From contig DAOWMA010000069.1 in assembly GCA_030643345.1 (NCBI GenBank), positions 1-8,405 on the forward strand: a stretch of DNA of 8,405 nucleotides, in the 5' to 3' direction. The notes under the pieces were generated by a model. It was not told the DNA's origin. It made no database searches and saw only the letters and a program-made list of their open reading frames with translations. Positions 1 to 6,768 of the stretch are shown one piece after another. Position numbers and translations under genes: made by a program. The DNA is from Spirochaetaceae bacterium. GTDB lineage: Bacteria > Spirochaetota > Spirochaetia > B11-G9. Position 1 is the stretch's first letter; every line of letters starts with the position of its first letter.

Positions 1-38
1 CCTGCCGTAACAGTAGTAATATTTGTATAAGAATATTA
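1..38 (-). other. In-frame TAA and continuing btuB reading frame to the window edge
   Basis: Reading past the stop at 36-38 in the btuB frame gives YSYTNITTVTA up to the edge. This alternating polar/hydrophobic pattern is typical of TonB-receptor barrel strands and follows naturally from the preceding PSWFWD. A single base change in the TAA would restore the frame. Only 35 bases lie beyond the stop, so the rest of the gene cannot be seen. Confidence 0.6.
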
Positions 39-911
39 ATCCCAAAACCATGAGGGCATAGCAGAACTGAAGTATAGGACAGAATAGGAGACAGGAACGG
101 TTATATCAACCGCACCTGCAGCAATATCAAAGGAACTATTTACGCCGTAGCTTATGGAAGCCCCTTCATCTTCCTGATTAACAGCTATATCCGGATCAGA
201 ATCAAACTGTGCCTCTGTTAAACTTCCGGGCAATTGATACTTACTGTCCGAATAATTCACTCCAAGTTTTGTTTCAATTCCGGTAAAATTAAAAAACGAA
301 TCTACATTTGCACTCAAAATGGTAGAATCAGACCGGTCCCTGGTTGGATTATTATCTGTTCTGTTTAGACCAACAGCAACTCCTGCAGTTTCATTTCCAT
401 AAGAAGCAAAAACTGATTGATTGTTTGTAAGAGTATTTGCAGCAGAAGCTGTCACAGATGCTGTCAACCCCTCAGGCTGCTTTGTAATTATATTTATAAC
501 ACCTGCAACAGCCTGGTCTCCGTACTGGGAAGACATTGAACCTTTTACAATCTCTATTCTGCTTACACTGGCAAGAGTAATGGTATTCCAGTCAAATGAT
601 GCCATATCCGGTCGATTAACAGGACGTCCATTTATTAGTATAAGGGTCCGTCCATAACCGCCGTCTCCAAACCCTCCCATACTAATAGCCTGCTTTGCAG
701 GGGAAAACTCTCTAACAGAAATATCAGGAATAGTTTTTAGAACATCCAGGATTGTTGACTCTTCCTGAATCTCTTCCTCAGGAATAACCCGGACATATGC
801 AGGGGTTGTTTTTGAATCTTCTTCGATTCTTGATGCGGTAACTATAATTTCCACATCAGCAAATGCTGCTGCTGACACCACTGCCAACAGAATAATGATA
901 ATACGCTTCAT
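36..911 (-). CDS. btuB: BtuB-like TonB-dependent cobalamin receptor, prematurely terminated (291 aa)
   Basis: This is the N-terminal part of an outer-membrane TonB-dependent receptor, most likely for vitamin B12 because a cobalamin riboswitch lies directly upstream. Residues 1-18 form a signal peptide (Lys-Arg, hydrophobic stretch, AFA cleavage site). A TonB box, EIIVTASR, is at 21-28. The plug domain runs to about residue 147 and includes GRTLILINGRPVNRPDM and the conserved stretch from VSRIEIVKG to GVINIITK (116-144). After it come alternating strands of a beta-barrel. The start is supported by GGAGG (919-923) seven bases upstream of the ATG. Full-length BtuB proteins are about 600 residues, so 291 residues cover the plug and only a few barrel strands. 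The frame ends at a TAA (36-38), but downstream codons in the same frame still look like barrel, so the gene is probably a pseudogene or carries a sequencing error. Receptor family is sure; substrate is inferred from the riboswitch. Confidence 0.85.
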   Translation of the reverse strand: MKRIIIILLAVVSAAAFADVEIIVTASRIEEDSKTTPAYVRVIPEEEIQEESTILDVLKTIPDISVREFSPAKQAISMGGFGDGGYGRTLILINGRPVNRPDMASFDWNTITLASVSRIEIVKGSMSSQYGDQAVAGVINIITKQPEGLTASVTASAANTLTNNQSVFASYGNETAGVAVGLNRTDNNPTRDRSDSTILSANVDSFFNFTGIETKLGVNYSDSKYQLPGSLTEAQFDSDPDIAVNQEDEGASISYGVNSSFDIAAGAVDITVPVSYSVLYFSSAMPSWFWD

Positions 912-940
912 GAACGTACCTCCACAGTAATATTTTAAGT

Positions 941-1073
941 CTATCGAGTATACTGACTCCCGGTTCTAAACACTCCGCCTTCCCGTTAAGTGGCATATAA
1001 AGTGTCCGTCACCGGATACAGTTGGTAGAGGACAGTCACGGCTTCTCATCGTGTTCCTCAATATGACTCAATG
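941..1073 (-). ncRNA. Cobalamin (B12) riboswitch in the btuB leader
   Basis: Read on the minus strand, this leader has the conserved blocks of the cobalamin riboswitch in the right order. GAGGA (1055-1059) and TCCTC (1028-1032) enclose a CACG/CGTG stem with the expected GATGAGAAGCCGTGACTG core. Next come CAACTGTA (about 1017-1024), GCCACTT (988-994), GGGAAGG (978-984), flanking ACACT/AGTGT arms, and a B12-box-like CCGGGAGTCAGTATACTC (about 946-963). An outer closing stem ATTGAGT/ACTCGAT pairs 1066-1072 with 943-949. There is no U-tailed terminator between the B12 box and the btuB ribosome binding site. CAGTA in the B12 box could instead pair with TACTG just before the GGAGG, so control at translation initiation is the likelier mode (inference). 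It would reduce receptor synthesis when cobalamin is plentiful. Confidence 0.9.
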
Positions 1074-1076
1074 AAT

Positions 1077-1104
1077 CATCTGACAACATAATCGTTATCA
1101 GATG
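1077..1104 (-). promoter_or_regulatory. 11-bp stem-loop at the 5' end of the btuB leader
   Basis: CATCTGATAAC and GTTGTCAGATG form an 11-pair stem (one G-T pair) with a six-base loop. It sits between the predicted btuB transcription start (about 1116) and the riboswitch. No T-run follows it, so it is not a typical terminator. It may be a 5' stabilising hairpin, an extra riboswitch peripheral element, or a palindromic protein site. Confidence 0.6.
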
Positions 1105-1122
1105 GTCCATCTATGTGAAGTA

Positions 1123-1152
1123 ATCTTAACCGATTCCCTCTTTAAGAGTCAA
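1123..1152 (-). promoter_or_regulatory. Candidate sigma-70 promoter of btuB
   Basis: On the minus strand a -35 TTGACT (1147-1152) is followed after 18 bases by a -10 TAAGAT (1123-1128). Transcription would start near 1116, just upstream of the leader hairpin and riboswitch, which is the expected geometry. A tract of six A residues lies just upstream of the -35 and could act as an UP element. Confidence 0.6.
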
Positions 1153-1192
1153 ACTATTTTTTGCACTTAAGTTTCATTTTTTGTAAAAAAAA

Positions 1193-1222
1193 TTGACGAA
1201 TCCTTTATTGATATGTCATACT
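1193..1222 (+). promoter_or_regulatory. Candidate sigma-70 promoter of the lipoprotein gene
   Basis: A -35 TTGACG (1193-1198) and a -10 CATACT (1217-1222) are 18 bases apart, with an A8 tract immediately upstream of the -35. The predicted start near 1229 leaves a very short leader before the GGAGG (1235-1239) and the ATG at 1245. The -35 boxes of this and the divergent btuB promoter are separated by about 40 bases. Together with the btuB leader this accounts for the whole 912-1244 gap. Confidence 0.55.
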
Positions 1223-1244
1223 GAAAACAAACCTGGAGGATTTT

Positions 1245-2000
1245 ATGAAAAAAAATATTTTTATTACGCTAATAATAATGAGCATCGTTGGATGCGCAAC
1301 ATTTGATAAAGCTGTTCAGAGTATTACTGATTCTATATCGGAATTAGATGTAGCATCTTCTGAAATGGGAAATCTGAATCCTATGATAGAGTTTTCGGTA
1401 TTCTATGCATCTTATTTCTTCCTTGGCGGTTATGGGTTTGGTGATGACAACTTCAGGAATGGAGAAGGTGTAACATGGAAGGTTACTAATAACGGAGAAG
1501 ATGAAATTACAGTTACCCGTGCTTTGTTAAAAAGAATGAACAATGGTGCTGCCTGGTGGTCCATTTCAGCAACTGTTGATGGAAAAGAAAAGGTTTATGA
1601 AATACTTCTTGAAGATGATTACGATATCATAAAAATCAGATTCACAAACATGGAAACCGGATTAATTGAAGAGATTATTCCGGAACAGGAGGAAGAAACA
1701 GGAGAGGAAGCTGACACAGAGGATGAAATCGAAACAATGAGCCCTGAGTATTATGCTCAATATTCAGTTGGAATAGAGAAAATTAAAACAAAAGCAGGAT
1801 CATTCAAGGCTGATCATATTGTTTTTGAAGACAAAGATGTAGAAGAGGGGTATCATATAAAATATGAATACTGGCTTTCTGACAGGGTCCCGGGACTCTC
1901 CGTTAAATATATTTTTGCGAATATTACGGAAAATGAAACAATGAGCGGTGAAGTTATCGATATAAGGGGCGGTTATAAAACCCAGTTAAACTCTTATTAA
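1245..2000 (+). CDS. Putative lipoprotein of unknown function (251 aa)
   Basis: I do not recognise the family. The N-terminus has two Lys, a hydrophobic segment and a relaxed lipobox, SIVGC, which makes Cys17 the likely lipidated residue, so the mature protein should be anchored to a membrane. A strong GGAGG five bases before the ATG supports the start. Residues 50-66 are aromatic and Gly-rich (FYASYFFLGGYGFG). Residues 70-135 look like beta strands (VTWKVTNNGEDEITV, AWWSISATVDGKEKVYEILL). A very acidic low-complexity linker lies at 142-163. The C-terminal third contains the stretch KTKAGSFKADHIVF (181-194) and a YEYWLSDRVPGLSVKY block (207-222). That pattern recalls periplasmic or lipoprotein domains of the DUF3108 or DUF4412 kind, a weak resemblance only. 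It is divergent from btuB and convergent with the sugar operon, so its neighbours give no firm functional clue. Confidence 0.8.
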   Translation: MKKNIFITLIIMSIVGCATFDKAVQSITDSISELDVASSEMGNLNPMIEFSVFYASYFFLGGYGFGDDNFRNGEGVTWKVTNNGEDEITVTRALLKRMNNGAAWWSISATVDGKEKVYEILLEDDYDIIKIRFTNMETGLIEEIIPEQEEETGEEADTEDEIETMSPEYYAQYSVGIEKIKTKAGSFKADHIVFEDKDVEEGYHIKYEYWLSDRVPGLSVKYIFANITENETMSGEVIDIRGGYKTQLNSY

Positions 2001-2006
2001 TACTGA

Positions 2007-2048
2007 ATGTTATCAATTGGGTAATAATACTTATCCAATTGATAACAT
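2007..2048. terminator. 18-bp hairpin between convergent genes, likely bidirectional terminator
   Basis: A stem of 18 pairs (2007-2024 with 2031-2048, one G-T pair) closes a six-base loop, TAATAC. It begins seven bases after the stop of the plus-strand lipoprotein gene. Its right arm holds the last five codons and the stop of the minus-strand GH65 gene. The stem is AT-rich and neither side has a clear run of T, so it may work as a factor-assisted terminator or an mRNA 3'-end stabiliser rather than a classical intrinsic terminator. Confidence 0.6.
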
Positions 2049-4721
2049 ACCTTTCTGTTTCCCCTGACGAATAGAATGTGACTGAAAATCAATACCATGG
2101 TTCCAGTCAAGCGAAAATTCTTTGTGGATTTTTCTAATACTGTTTAGGGTCAGGCCTTTAAGATTTTCTAATTTCACATAGGTCATCTCTGCTGATTTTA
2201 AGGCATCTTTCCCTTCAAATCGTGTAGTAACACCAATACAATCCCAACGTCGTATTTTCAAATCCTCTGCAGCAGTTAAAAATAATTCAGGATCAGGAGG
2301 CGGGACAATGCCTTCCACCTCTGATAAAATCACACATTTTATACCAGCAGCCTCAGCCTCAATAATAAAATCCCCAGGACCATCCTCAGAATGATTATCA
2401 ATCAGAACAGCCCGAAGTTCCGGCTGCAGGTGGATAATTACCTTTTCCCCGGATATAAGATGAATTTCATCATAATAATTAATCAAACTTAAAGAATTAC
2501 CTATTAGTAACTCATATACAACCTTATCCGGAGTAATTATAACTGAAAGCAGACAATCCATATAATTGATCTTAAACGAAATTTCATCCAGCCCTGAAGG
2601 GAGTCTGGGGGAGAAACAGAGGGGGCCATCTGAATCCCTCATACCGGCAAAACCATAAATTACAGACATCCATGATCCAGCCATGGATGCAGTATGAACA
2701 CCATCACATACATTCACATTCAGATCATGAAGATCTATCAATGCAGTATGCCTCAAATATTTCATCCCGAGGTCAAGATACCCAAGCTCAACACCAACAA
2801 TACCCTGAATACAAGCAGAAAGAGAACTGTCGCCAGTAGTTAATTCCTCATAATAATCAAAGTTGCGTTTCTTTTCGGACAGGGAAAAATGATTCCCCTG
2901 AAGGAACAAAGCCATTACAACATCTGCCTGTTTTATTACCTGGTAACGATAGATTGTAAGAGGATGGAAATGAAGGAGAAGAGGATATTTATTTGCAGGT
3001 GTACCCTTAAAATCCCAGATTGGACGGGTAAGAAAAGCATCATCCTGAGCATAGATTGATAATTTCGAATTGTAGGGAAGACGAATTCTTTCTGCTGCAT
3101 TATACCAATTAGATATCTCTGCATCCGATATATCAAATTTTTTTATGAAAAATTCATAAAATTTGTTATTGGTATTTTTTAGTTCTTTAAGATAAACACA
3201 GGCAGTTAATAAATTCTCCTTTGCCATAATGTTTGTATAAAGATTATTATTAACAAGTGCAGTATACTCATCGGGACCTGTTACTTCATGAATACAAAAA
3301 TCTCCGTTTAAACCAGGTATATATTCACCTAAATCGAACCAGAACCTTGCAGTTTCAACAAGTATTTCAAGACCGGATTCAAGAAGAAAATCAATATCTC
3401 CGGTTGATTTAAGGTATTTGTTTATACCAAACGCAATATCCGCGTTTATATGGTACTGGGCAGTTCCTGCCGGGAAATAAGCCGAAGCCTCTTCACCATT
3501 TATCGTACGCCAGGGATAAAGGACCCCTTTATGAGAAAGTTCTGCCGCTCGCTCTCTGGCTTTATCTATAATGCTGTATCTATATGAAAGAAGTGATTTA
3601 GCAATTTCAGGGAAAGTATAGATAAAAAAGGGAAGTACATAAATTTCTGTATCCCAGAAATAATGCCCTTCATACCCCAGCCCTGTAAGCCCTTTTGCAG
3701 CAATACTTACTTTCCCGTTCCTTCCTGTAGACTGGAGAAGATGAAACAGATTAAAACGTATACCAAACTGTAATTCAGAATCTCCTTTAATTACGACATC
3801 CGTTCTATCCCAAAAATCAGAGAGAAAAAGCTCCTGAGCACTAAAATAGTATTCCACCCCCTGCCTAAGACAGGAATCAAGATCATTCAAACCATTTGAT
3901 TTCAATTCATCTTCTATTTTACTTTGACCATGTTGATAACAGAGGTATTTTACAAGCTGAAGATTTCCCTCAACATTTTTGAAAGTAAAACTGACAGCAA
4001 TCCCTGTCCTGGAAATGGAATTATTAATTACCGGTGTATAATTATCTGAAAAAGAATGATCCATACCGGAAAAAAGGGACATCCTGCTCCCCTTAGTTTG
4101 ATGGATCATGTGAACTCTGGATCCTGCTTTTAACACATCTTTTCGATGCAGTACTTTTTTTCCTGAGACCGGTCCTATTCTGGGATCTTCTGAAGCATTT
4201 ATCTTATCCCTTTTTTCTATATCAGAAACATCAGACAGAAATGAAACAAGCTCAATATCTACTTTTTTATTAGAAACATTAATTTCCAGGACCTGGACTG
4301 CCGTTGAATCTTTTACTAAAGAGACAAGCCTTCGTATTTTGACATCAATCCTTGCTCCGGAATCAGTTAACCAAAAAAAAGTTCGTGTTAAAATTCCTTT
4401 TTTAATATCAAGTTCCCGGATATGATCTACAGCCTTATCTGTAGTAAAAAGTTCACCATCTGCATAAATGCGAAAATCCTTACCATCTACAAGATTAACA
4501 ATAGTCTGATTTTTCTTTGCATAACCATATGCAGATTCACCATACTTAATTGGAAAAGTTTCATAAAATCCGTTTATATAGGTGCCCCTTTGGTAGTTGG
4601 AACATGGTTCCTCCAGGTTCCCCCGAAGTCCAAGATTCCCATTACCAAGAGCAAAGAGGGTTTCATACTTTCCCAGATCCGAAGAGACAAAGGATTTTTG
4701 TGTAAGCTTCCAGTGGTCCAT
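2031..4721 (-). CDS. GH65 disaccharide phosphorylase-like enzyme with C-terminal HAD remnant (896 aa)
   Basis: The protein belongs to glycoside hydrolase family 65: inverting phosphorylases that split maltose, trehalose, kojibiose or nigerose with phosphate to beta-glucose 1-phosphate, plus some hydrolases. The N-terminal beta-sandwich spans about 1-270 and the helical catalytic barrel about 320-700. Seen in it are GYEGHYFWDTEIYVLPFF (349-366), PAGTAQYHINADIAFG (417-432), TGPDEY (481-486, Glu485 as general acid), KQADVVM (597-603), DSSLSACI (631-638) and DGVHTASMAGSW (673-684), the last two in the phosphate-binding region. A beta-sheet domain runs to about 765. Usual length is 750-790; the extra 130 residues contain an eroded beta-phosphoglucomutase-like segment (about 769-858). 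No signal peptide is seen, so it is probably cytoplasmic. The ATG overlaps the amylosucrase stop by one base (TAATG), with GGAAG six bases upstream, implying translational coupling. The exact disaccharide cannot be fixed from sequence alone. Confidence 0.9.
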   Translation of the reverse strand: MDHWKLTQKSFVSSDLGKYETLFALGNGNLGLRGNLEEPCSNYQRGTYINGFYETFPIKYGESAYGYAKKNQTIVNLVDGKDFRIYADGELFTTDKAVDHIRELDIKKGILTRTFFWLTDSGARIDVKIRRLVSLVKDSTAVQVLEINVSNKKVDIELVSFLSDVSDIEKRDKINASEDPRIGPVSGKKVLHRKDVLKAGSRVHMIHQTKGSRMSLFSGMDHSFSDNYTPVINNSISRTGIAVSFTFKNVEGNLQLVKYLCYQHGQSKIEDELKSNGLNDLDSCLRQGVEYYFSAQELFLSDFWDRTDVVIKGDSELQFGIRFNLFHLLQSTGRNGKVSIAAKGLTGLGYEGHYFWDTEIYVLPFFIYTFPEIAKSLLSYRYSIIDKARERAAELSHKGVLYPWRTINGEEASAYFPAGTAQYHINADIAFGINKYLKSTGDIDFLLESGLEILVETARFWFDLGEYIPGLNGDFCIHEVTGPDEYTALVNNNLYTNIMAKENLLTACVYLKELKNTNNKFYEFFIKKFDISDAEISNWYNAAERIRLPYNSKLSIYAQDDAFLTRPIWDFKGTPANKYPLLLHFHPLTIYRYQVIKQADVVMALFLQGNHFSLSEKKRNFDYYEELTTGDSSLSACIQGIVGVELGYLDLGMKYLRHTALIDLHDLNVNVCDGVHTASMAGSWMSVIYGFAGMRDSDGPLCFSPRLPSGLDEISFKINYMDCLLSVIITPDKVVYELLIGNSLSLINYYDEIHLISGEKVIIHLQPELRAVLIDNHSEDGPGDFIIEAEAAGIKCVILSEVEGIVPPPDPELFLTAAEDLKIRRWDCIGVTTRFEGKDALKSAEMTYVKLENLKGLTLNSIRKIHKEFSLDWNHGIDFQSHSIRQGKQKGMLSIG

Positions 4722-6610
4722 TAATTACTTCCATCCTTCAGCCAGAGAATTTGATAACCCTTAAGCTCTATCCTGGAATTATAATTATTTTCGGATATTA
4801 AATCATGTACCGGACCGGATACATTAATAACCTGCAGACCTTCAGAAAAATTGGCCAACACAGTTACTTTCTCATCAGAATTATCCATATTTATACGGGA
4901 AAATCCAAAAACATGAGAGTTCTGCAAATTTTTAATCTGTATACTGTTCCCGGAGAAAGATCTACAGCTTTTCCTTATTTGTATTAGTTTTGTCAGTCTA
5001 TCAAATATCCGGCGGGAATAGTGGTTCTTATTTTTTTTTGGACACGTAGTTGTTTGTCTGTGGACCCATCTGCTGTCTTCTGCATGGTCCGGATTATCCA
5101 TATAACTGTAATTATTCAGATAACCAGCCTCATCACCCATATAGAGGAGGGGGAATCCATTCATTGATAGAATAACACCATACAAAAGAAGTATTCGATT
5201 TATTGCAATATTCACCTCAAGTTCAGTTTCCACTGTTAAATCCTTCTCCAAACCTGCTAAAGATGCGAGGGTGCCGGAAATCCGCAAATCTCCTGTTTGC
5301 ATATTTTCCTGAAAGGGCAGTCCTTTTGCAAAACTGCCATTAAATTTTCCGGTATAAAACTCATTAAGGAATTTTCTATGCCCTCCAGGATCCAAACCTG
5401 CATCCCATGCATTATGATCGGAAAAAGTCCATCCAATATCATCATGACATCTTATATAATTGATCCAGTAACATCCTTCAGGTAGAGAGGCATACCTCTC
5501 CATTGATTTCTGCAATAGTGATACCTTCCGTGTAGCAAGAGATTCCCACAAAGTTGCCATCAGAAGAGGATTATAGGAGAGTTCACATTCATCTACAGAG
5601 ATATATTTCTCAATCTCATCAGGATGAACAATTGCCTCTGATAGGAAAAGAACACCTGGTGCTGTAATATTCATTATAGATTTAAATGCCCGGATTAGTG
5701 TATGCACCTCAGGTAAATTTTCGCAGCCGGTACCTTTTCTCTTCCAGATAAATGCAGGAGCATCGAATCTCAAAATATCCACTCCTGCTCCAACAAGAAA
5801 AAACATCTCTTTCATCATCTGTATAAAAACGGCAGGATTATTATAGTTCAGGTCCCATTGATAACTGTTGAACGTTGTCCATACCCATTTCTGCATAAGC
5901 TCGTTGAATGTAAAATTCCCCTTTCTTACTTCCGGAAAAATATCCCTTAAAAAAGGTGCATATTCATCAATTTCAGATTGATCATCAAAAAGATAGTAAT
6001 AATTCTGATACTGAATATCCCCTTGCTTAGCCTTAACTGCCCATTCATGCTGGTCCGATGTATGGTTAAGAACAAAATCAAGGATAAGATTTATACCATT
6101 TCTATTCAGGCCCTGAATTAATTCCTTTAAATCGTGCATAGTCCCAAATCGAGTGTCCACCTCCCTGTAGCTGGACACTGCATAGCCGCCATCCGTCAAG
6201 CCGGAAGGTGTTTTGAAAATCGGCATAAGGTGAATAAACGTAACTCCAAGCTCATTTAGATAAGGGATGCGCTTCTGAATACCTTTTAACTTTCCAGCAA
6301 AAAGATCCACATAAAAAACCGCGCCAACTTCTTTCCGGGAGCCGGTGGACAACCCGACAGTTTTTTCTTCGGGATTCTGCTTCTGAGTTATTTGCAATTC
6401 GTGGAACATACTGCAGCAGGTTTCAATTACATCTTCAAGCTGATATAGAAAATCTGTTCTTTCCCCGTATAGGTCCATAAGATTTGTTAATAATCCCGGG
6501 AAATATTTCAAGAACCTATTTCTGAAATCAGAATATCCTTCATTATCCATATGGTGGTTAAGGACATTCTCTTTCATACGCTTAAGTATTTCTTCTGTTG
6601 TAAAATTCAT
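4721..6610 (-). CDS. Amylosucrase-type GH13 sucrose glucosyltransferase (629 aa)
   Basis: This is a GH13 subfamily 4 enzyme close in layout to amylosucrase (EC 2.4.1.4), which transfers glucose from sucrose to an alpha-1,4-glucan and releases fructose, with sucrose isomers as side products. Numbering from the chosen start: an N-terminal helical domain (about 1-90), YVDLFAGKLKG (100-110), DGGYAVSSYREV with Asp140, LNHTS (181-185), the nucleophile Asp283 in DILRFDAPAFIWK, the acid/base Glu325 in LSEAIVHPDE, His389-Asp390 in CHDDIGWTF, and Arg514 in DSRW. Thus the full catalytic triad and the Asp-Arg pair that closes the pocket in the Neisseria enzyme are present. No signal peptide is seen, so it probably acts in the cytoplasm. 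Length matches amylosucrase (about 636 aa). An in-frame ATG 13 codons upstream (6649) is not preferred because it has no ribosome binding site. Sucrose hydrolase is the main alternative. Confidence 0.9.
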   Translation of the reverse strand: MNFTTEEILKRMKENVLNHHMDNEGYSDFRNRFLKYFPGLLTNLMDLYGERTDFLYQLEDVIETCCSMFHELQITQKQNPEEKTVGLSTGSRKEVGAVFYVDLFAGKLKGIQKRIPYLNELGVTFIHLMPIFKTPSGLTDGGYAVSSYREVDTRFGTMHDLKELIQGLNRNGINLILDFVLNHTSDQHEWAVKAKQGDIQYQNYYYLFDDQSEIDEYAPFLRDIFPEVRKGNFTFNELMQKWVWTTFNSYQWDLNYNNPAVFIQMMKEMFFLVGAGVDILRFDAPAFIWKRKGTGCENLPEVHTLIRAFKSIMNITAPGVLFLSEAIVHPDEIEKYISVDECELSYNPLLMATLWESLATRKVSLLQKSMERYASLPEGCYWINYIRCHDDIGWTFSDHNAWDAGLDPGGHRKFLNEFYTGKFNGSFAKGLPFQENMQTGDLRISGTLASLAGLEKDLTVETELEVNIAINRILLLYGVILSMNGFPLLYMGDEAGYLNNYSYMDNPDHAEDSRWVHRQTTTCPKKNKNHYSRRIFDRLTKLIQIRKSCRSFSGNSIQIKNLQNSHVFGFSRINMDNSDEKVTVLANFSEGLQVINVSGPVHDLISENNYNSRIELKGYQILWLKDGSN

Positions 6611-6617
6611 CCGGCAG

Positions 6618-6623
6618 TTCCTT
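6618..6623 (-). promoter_or_regulatory. Ribosome binding site fixing the amylosucrase start
   Basis: AAGGAA lies seven bases upstream of the ATG at 6608-6610. The upstream in-frame ATG at 6647-6649 is preceded only by AT-rich sequence without a Shine-Dalgarno motif. The downstream start also gives an N-terminus, MNFTTEEILKRMKENVL, that fits the first helix of amylosucrases. Confidence 0.7.
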
Positions 6624-6712
6624 ATAGAGCTTTTTGCGCTGTCCCACATTTGAATTTAATTAGCGGCTCTTCTCTAATAGAGGACTTCTACGTGGCGCAA
6701 AATAGCCAGGCA

Positions 6713-6739
6713 ATCGTAAAAATAGACCACATCGTAAAA
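6713..6739. repeat. 9-bp direct repeat ATCGTAAAA, 18-bp period
   Basis: ATCGTAAAA occurs at 6713-6721 and 6731-6739. One copy contains the -10 box of the internal promoter and the other falls at about +3 to +11 of the predicted transcript. This placement suits a repressor operator pair, but chance similarity in AT-rich DNA is possible. Confidence 0.4.
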
Positions 6740-6759
6740 GCCTGTTATATACTTGTCAA
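6731..6759 (-). promoter_or_regulatory. Candidate internal promoter for the amylosucrase-GH65 pair
   Basis: On the minus strand a perfect -35 TTGACA (6754-6759) is followed after 17 bases by TACGAT (6731-6736). Transcription would start near 6724, giving a leader of about 115 bases before the amylosucrase ATG. This would let the enzyme genes be expressed separately from the upstream permeases. Confidence 0.55.
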
Positions 6760-6768
6760 AATACAGGC
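6740..6768 (-). terminator. Weak stem-loop after aglG, possible partial terminator
   Basis: Starting just after the aglG stop, GCCTGT (6763-6768) can pair with ACAGGC (6740-6745) across a 17-base loop, followed directly by TTTTA. The stem is short and the loop large, so termination would be inefficient. It overlaps the internal promoter and could lower read-through from the permease genes. Confidence 0.3.

Noticed and set aside
36..38. Programmed stop-codon read-through or selenocysteine-like recoding at the btuB stop
   Set aside because: The codon is TAA, not TGA, and there is no visible downstream structure within the 35 bases available; a nonsense mutation or sequence error is simpler.
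1077..1104. Leader hairpin as an intrinsic terminator
   Set aside because: It is not followed by a T-run on either strand and lies upstream of the riboswitch aptamer, so it cannot be the usual expression platform.
3141..3161. 9-bp AT-rich inverted repeat TTTTATGAA/TTCATAAAA as a regulatory hairpin
   Set aside because: It lies inside the GH65 catalytic domain coding sequence, in a Lys/Phe-rich stretch where A and T runs arise from codon content; nothing indicates a regulatory role.
4422..4724. Plus-strand open frame of 100 codons opposite the GH65 N-terminus
   Set aside because: It is antisense to a well-supported conserved gene, has no ribosome binding site or recognisable protein features, and its composition is that of a shadow frame.
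6611..6649. Upstream in-frame ATG at 6649 giving a 642-residue amylosucrase
   Set aside because: It has no Shine-Dalgarno motif, while the ATG at 6610 has AAGGAA at seven bases and gives an N-terminus and length that match amylosucrases better.
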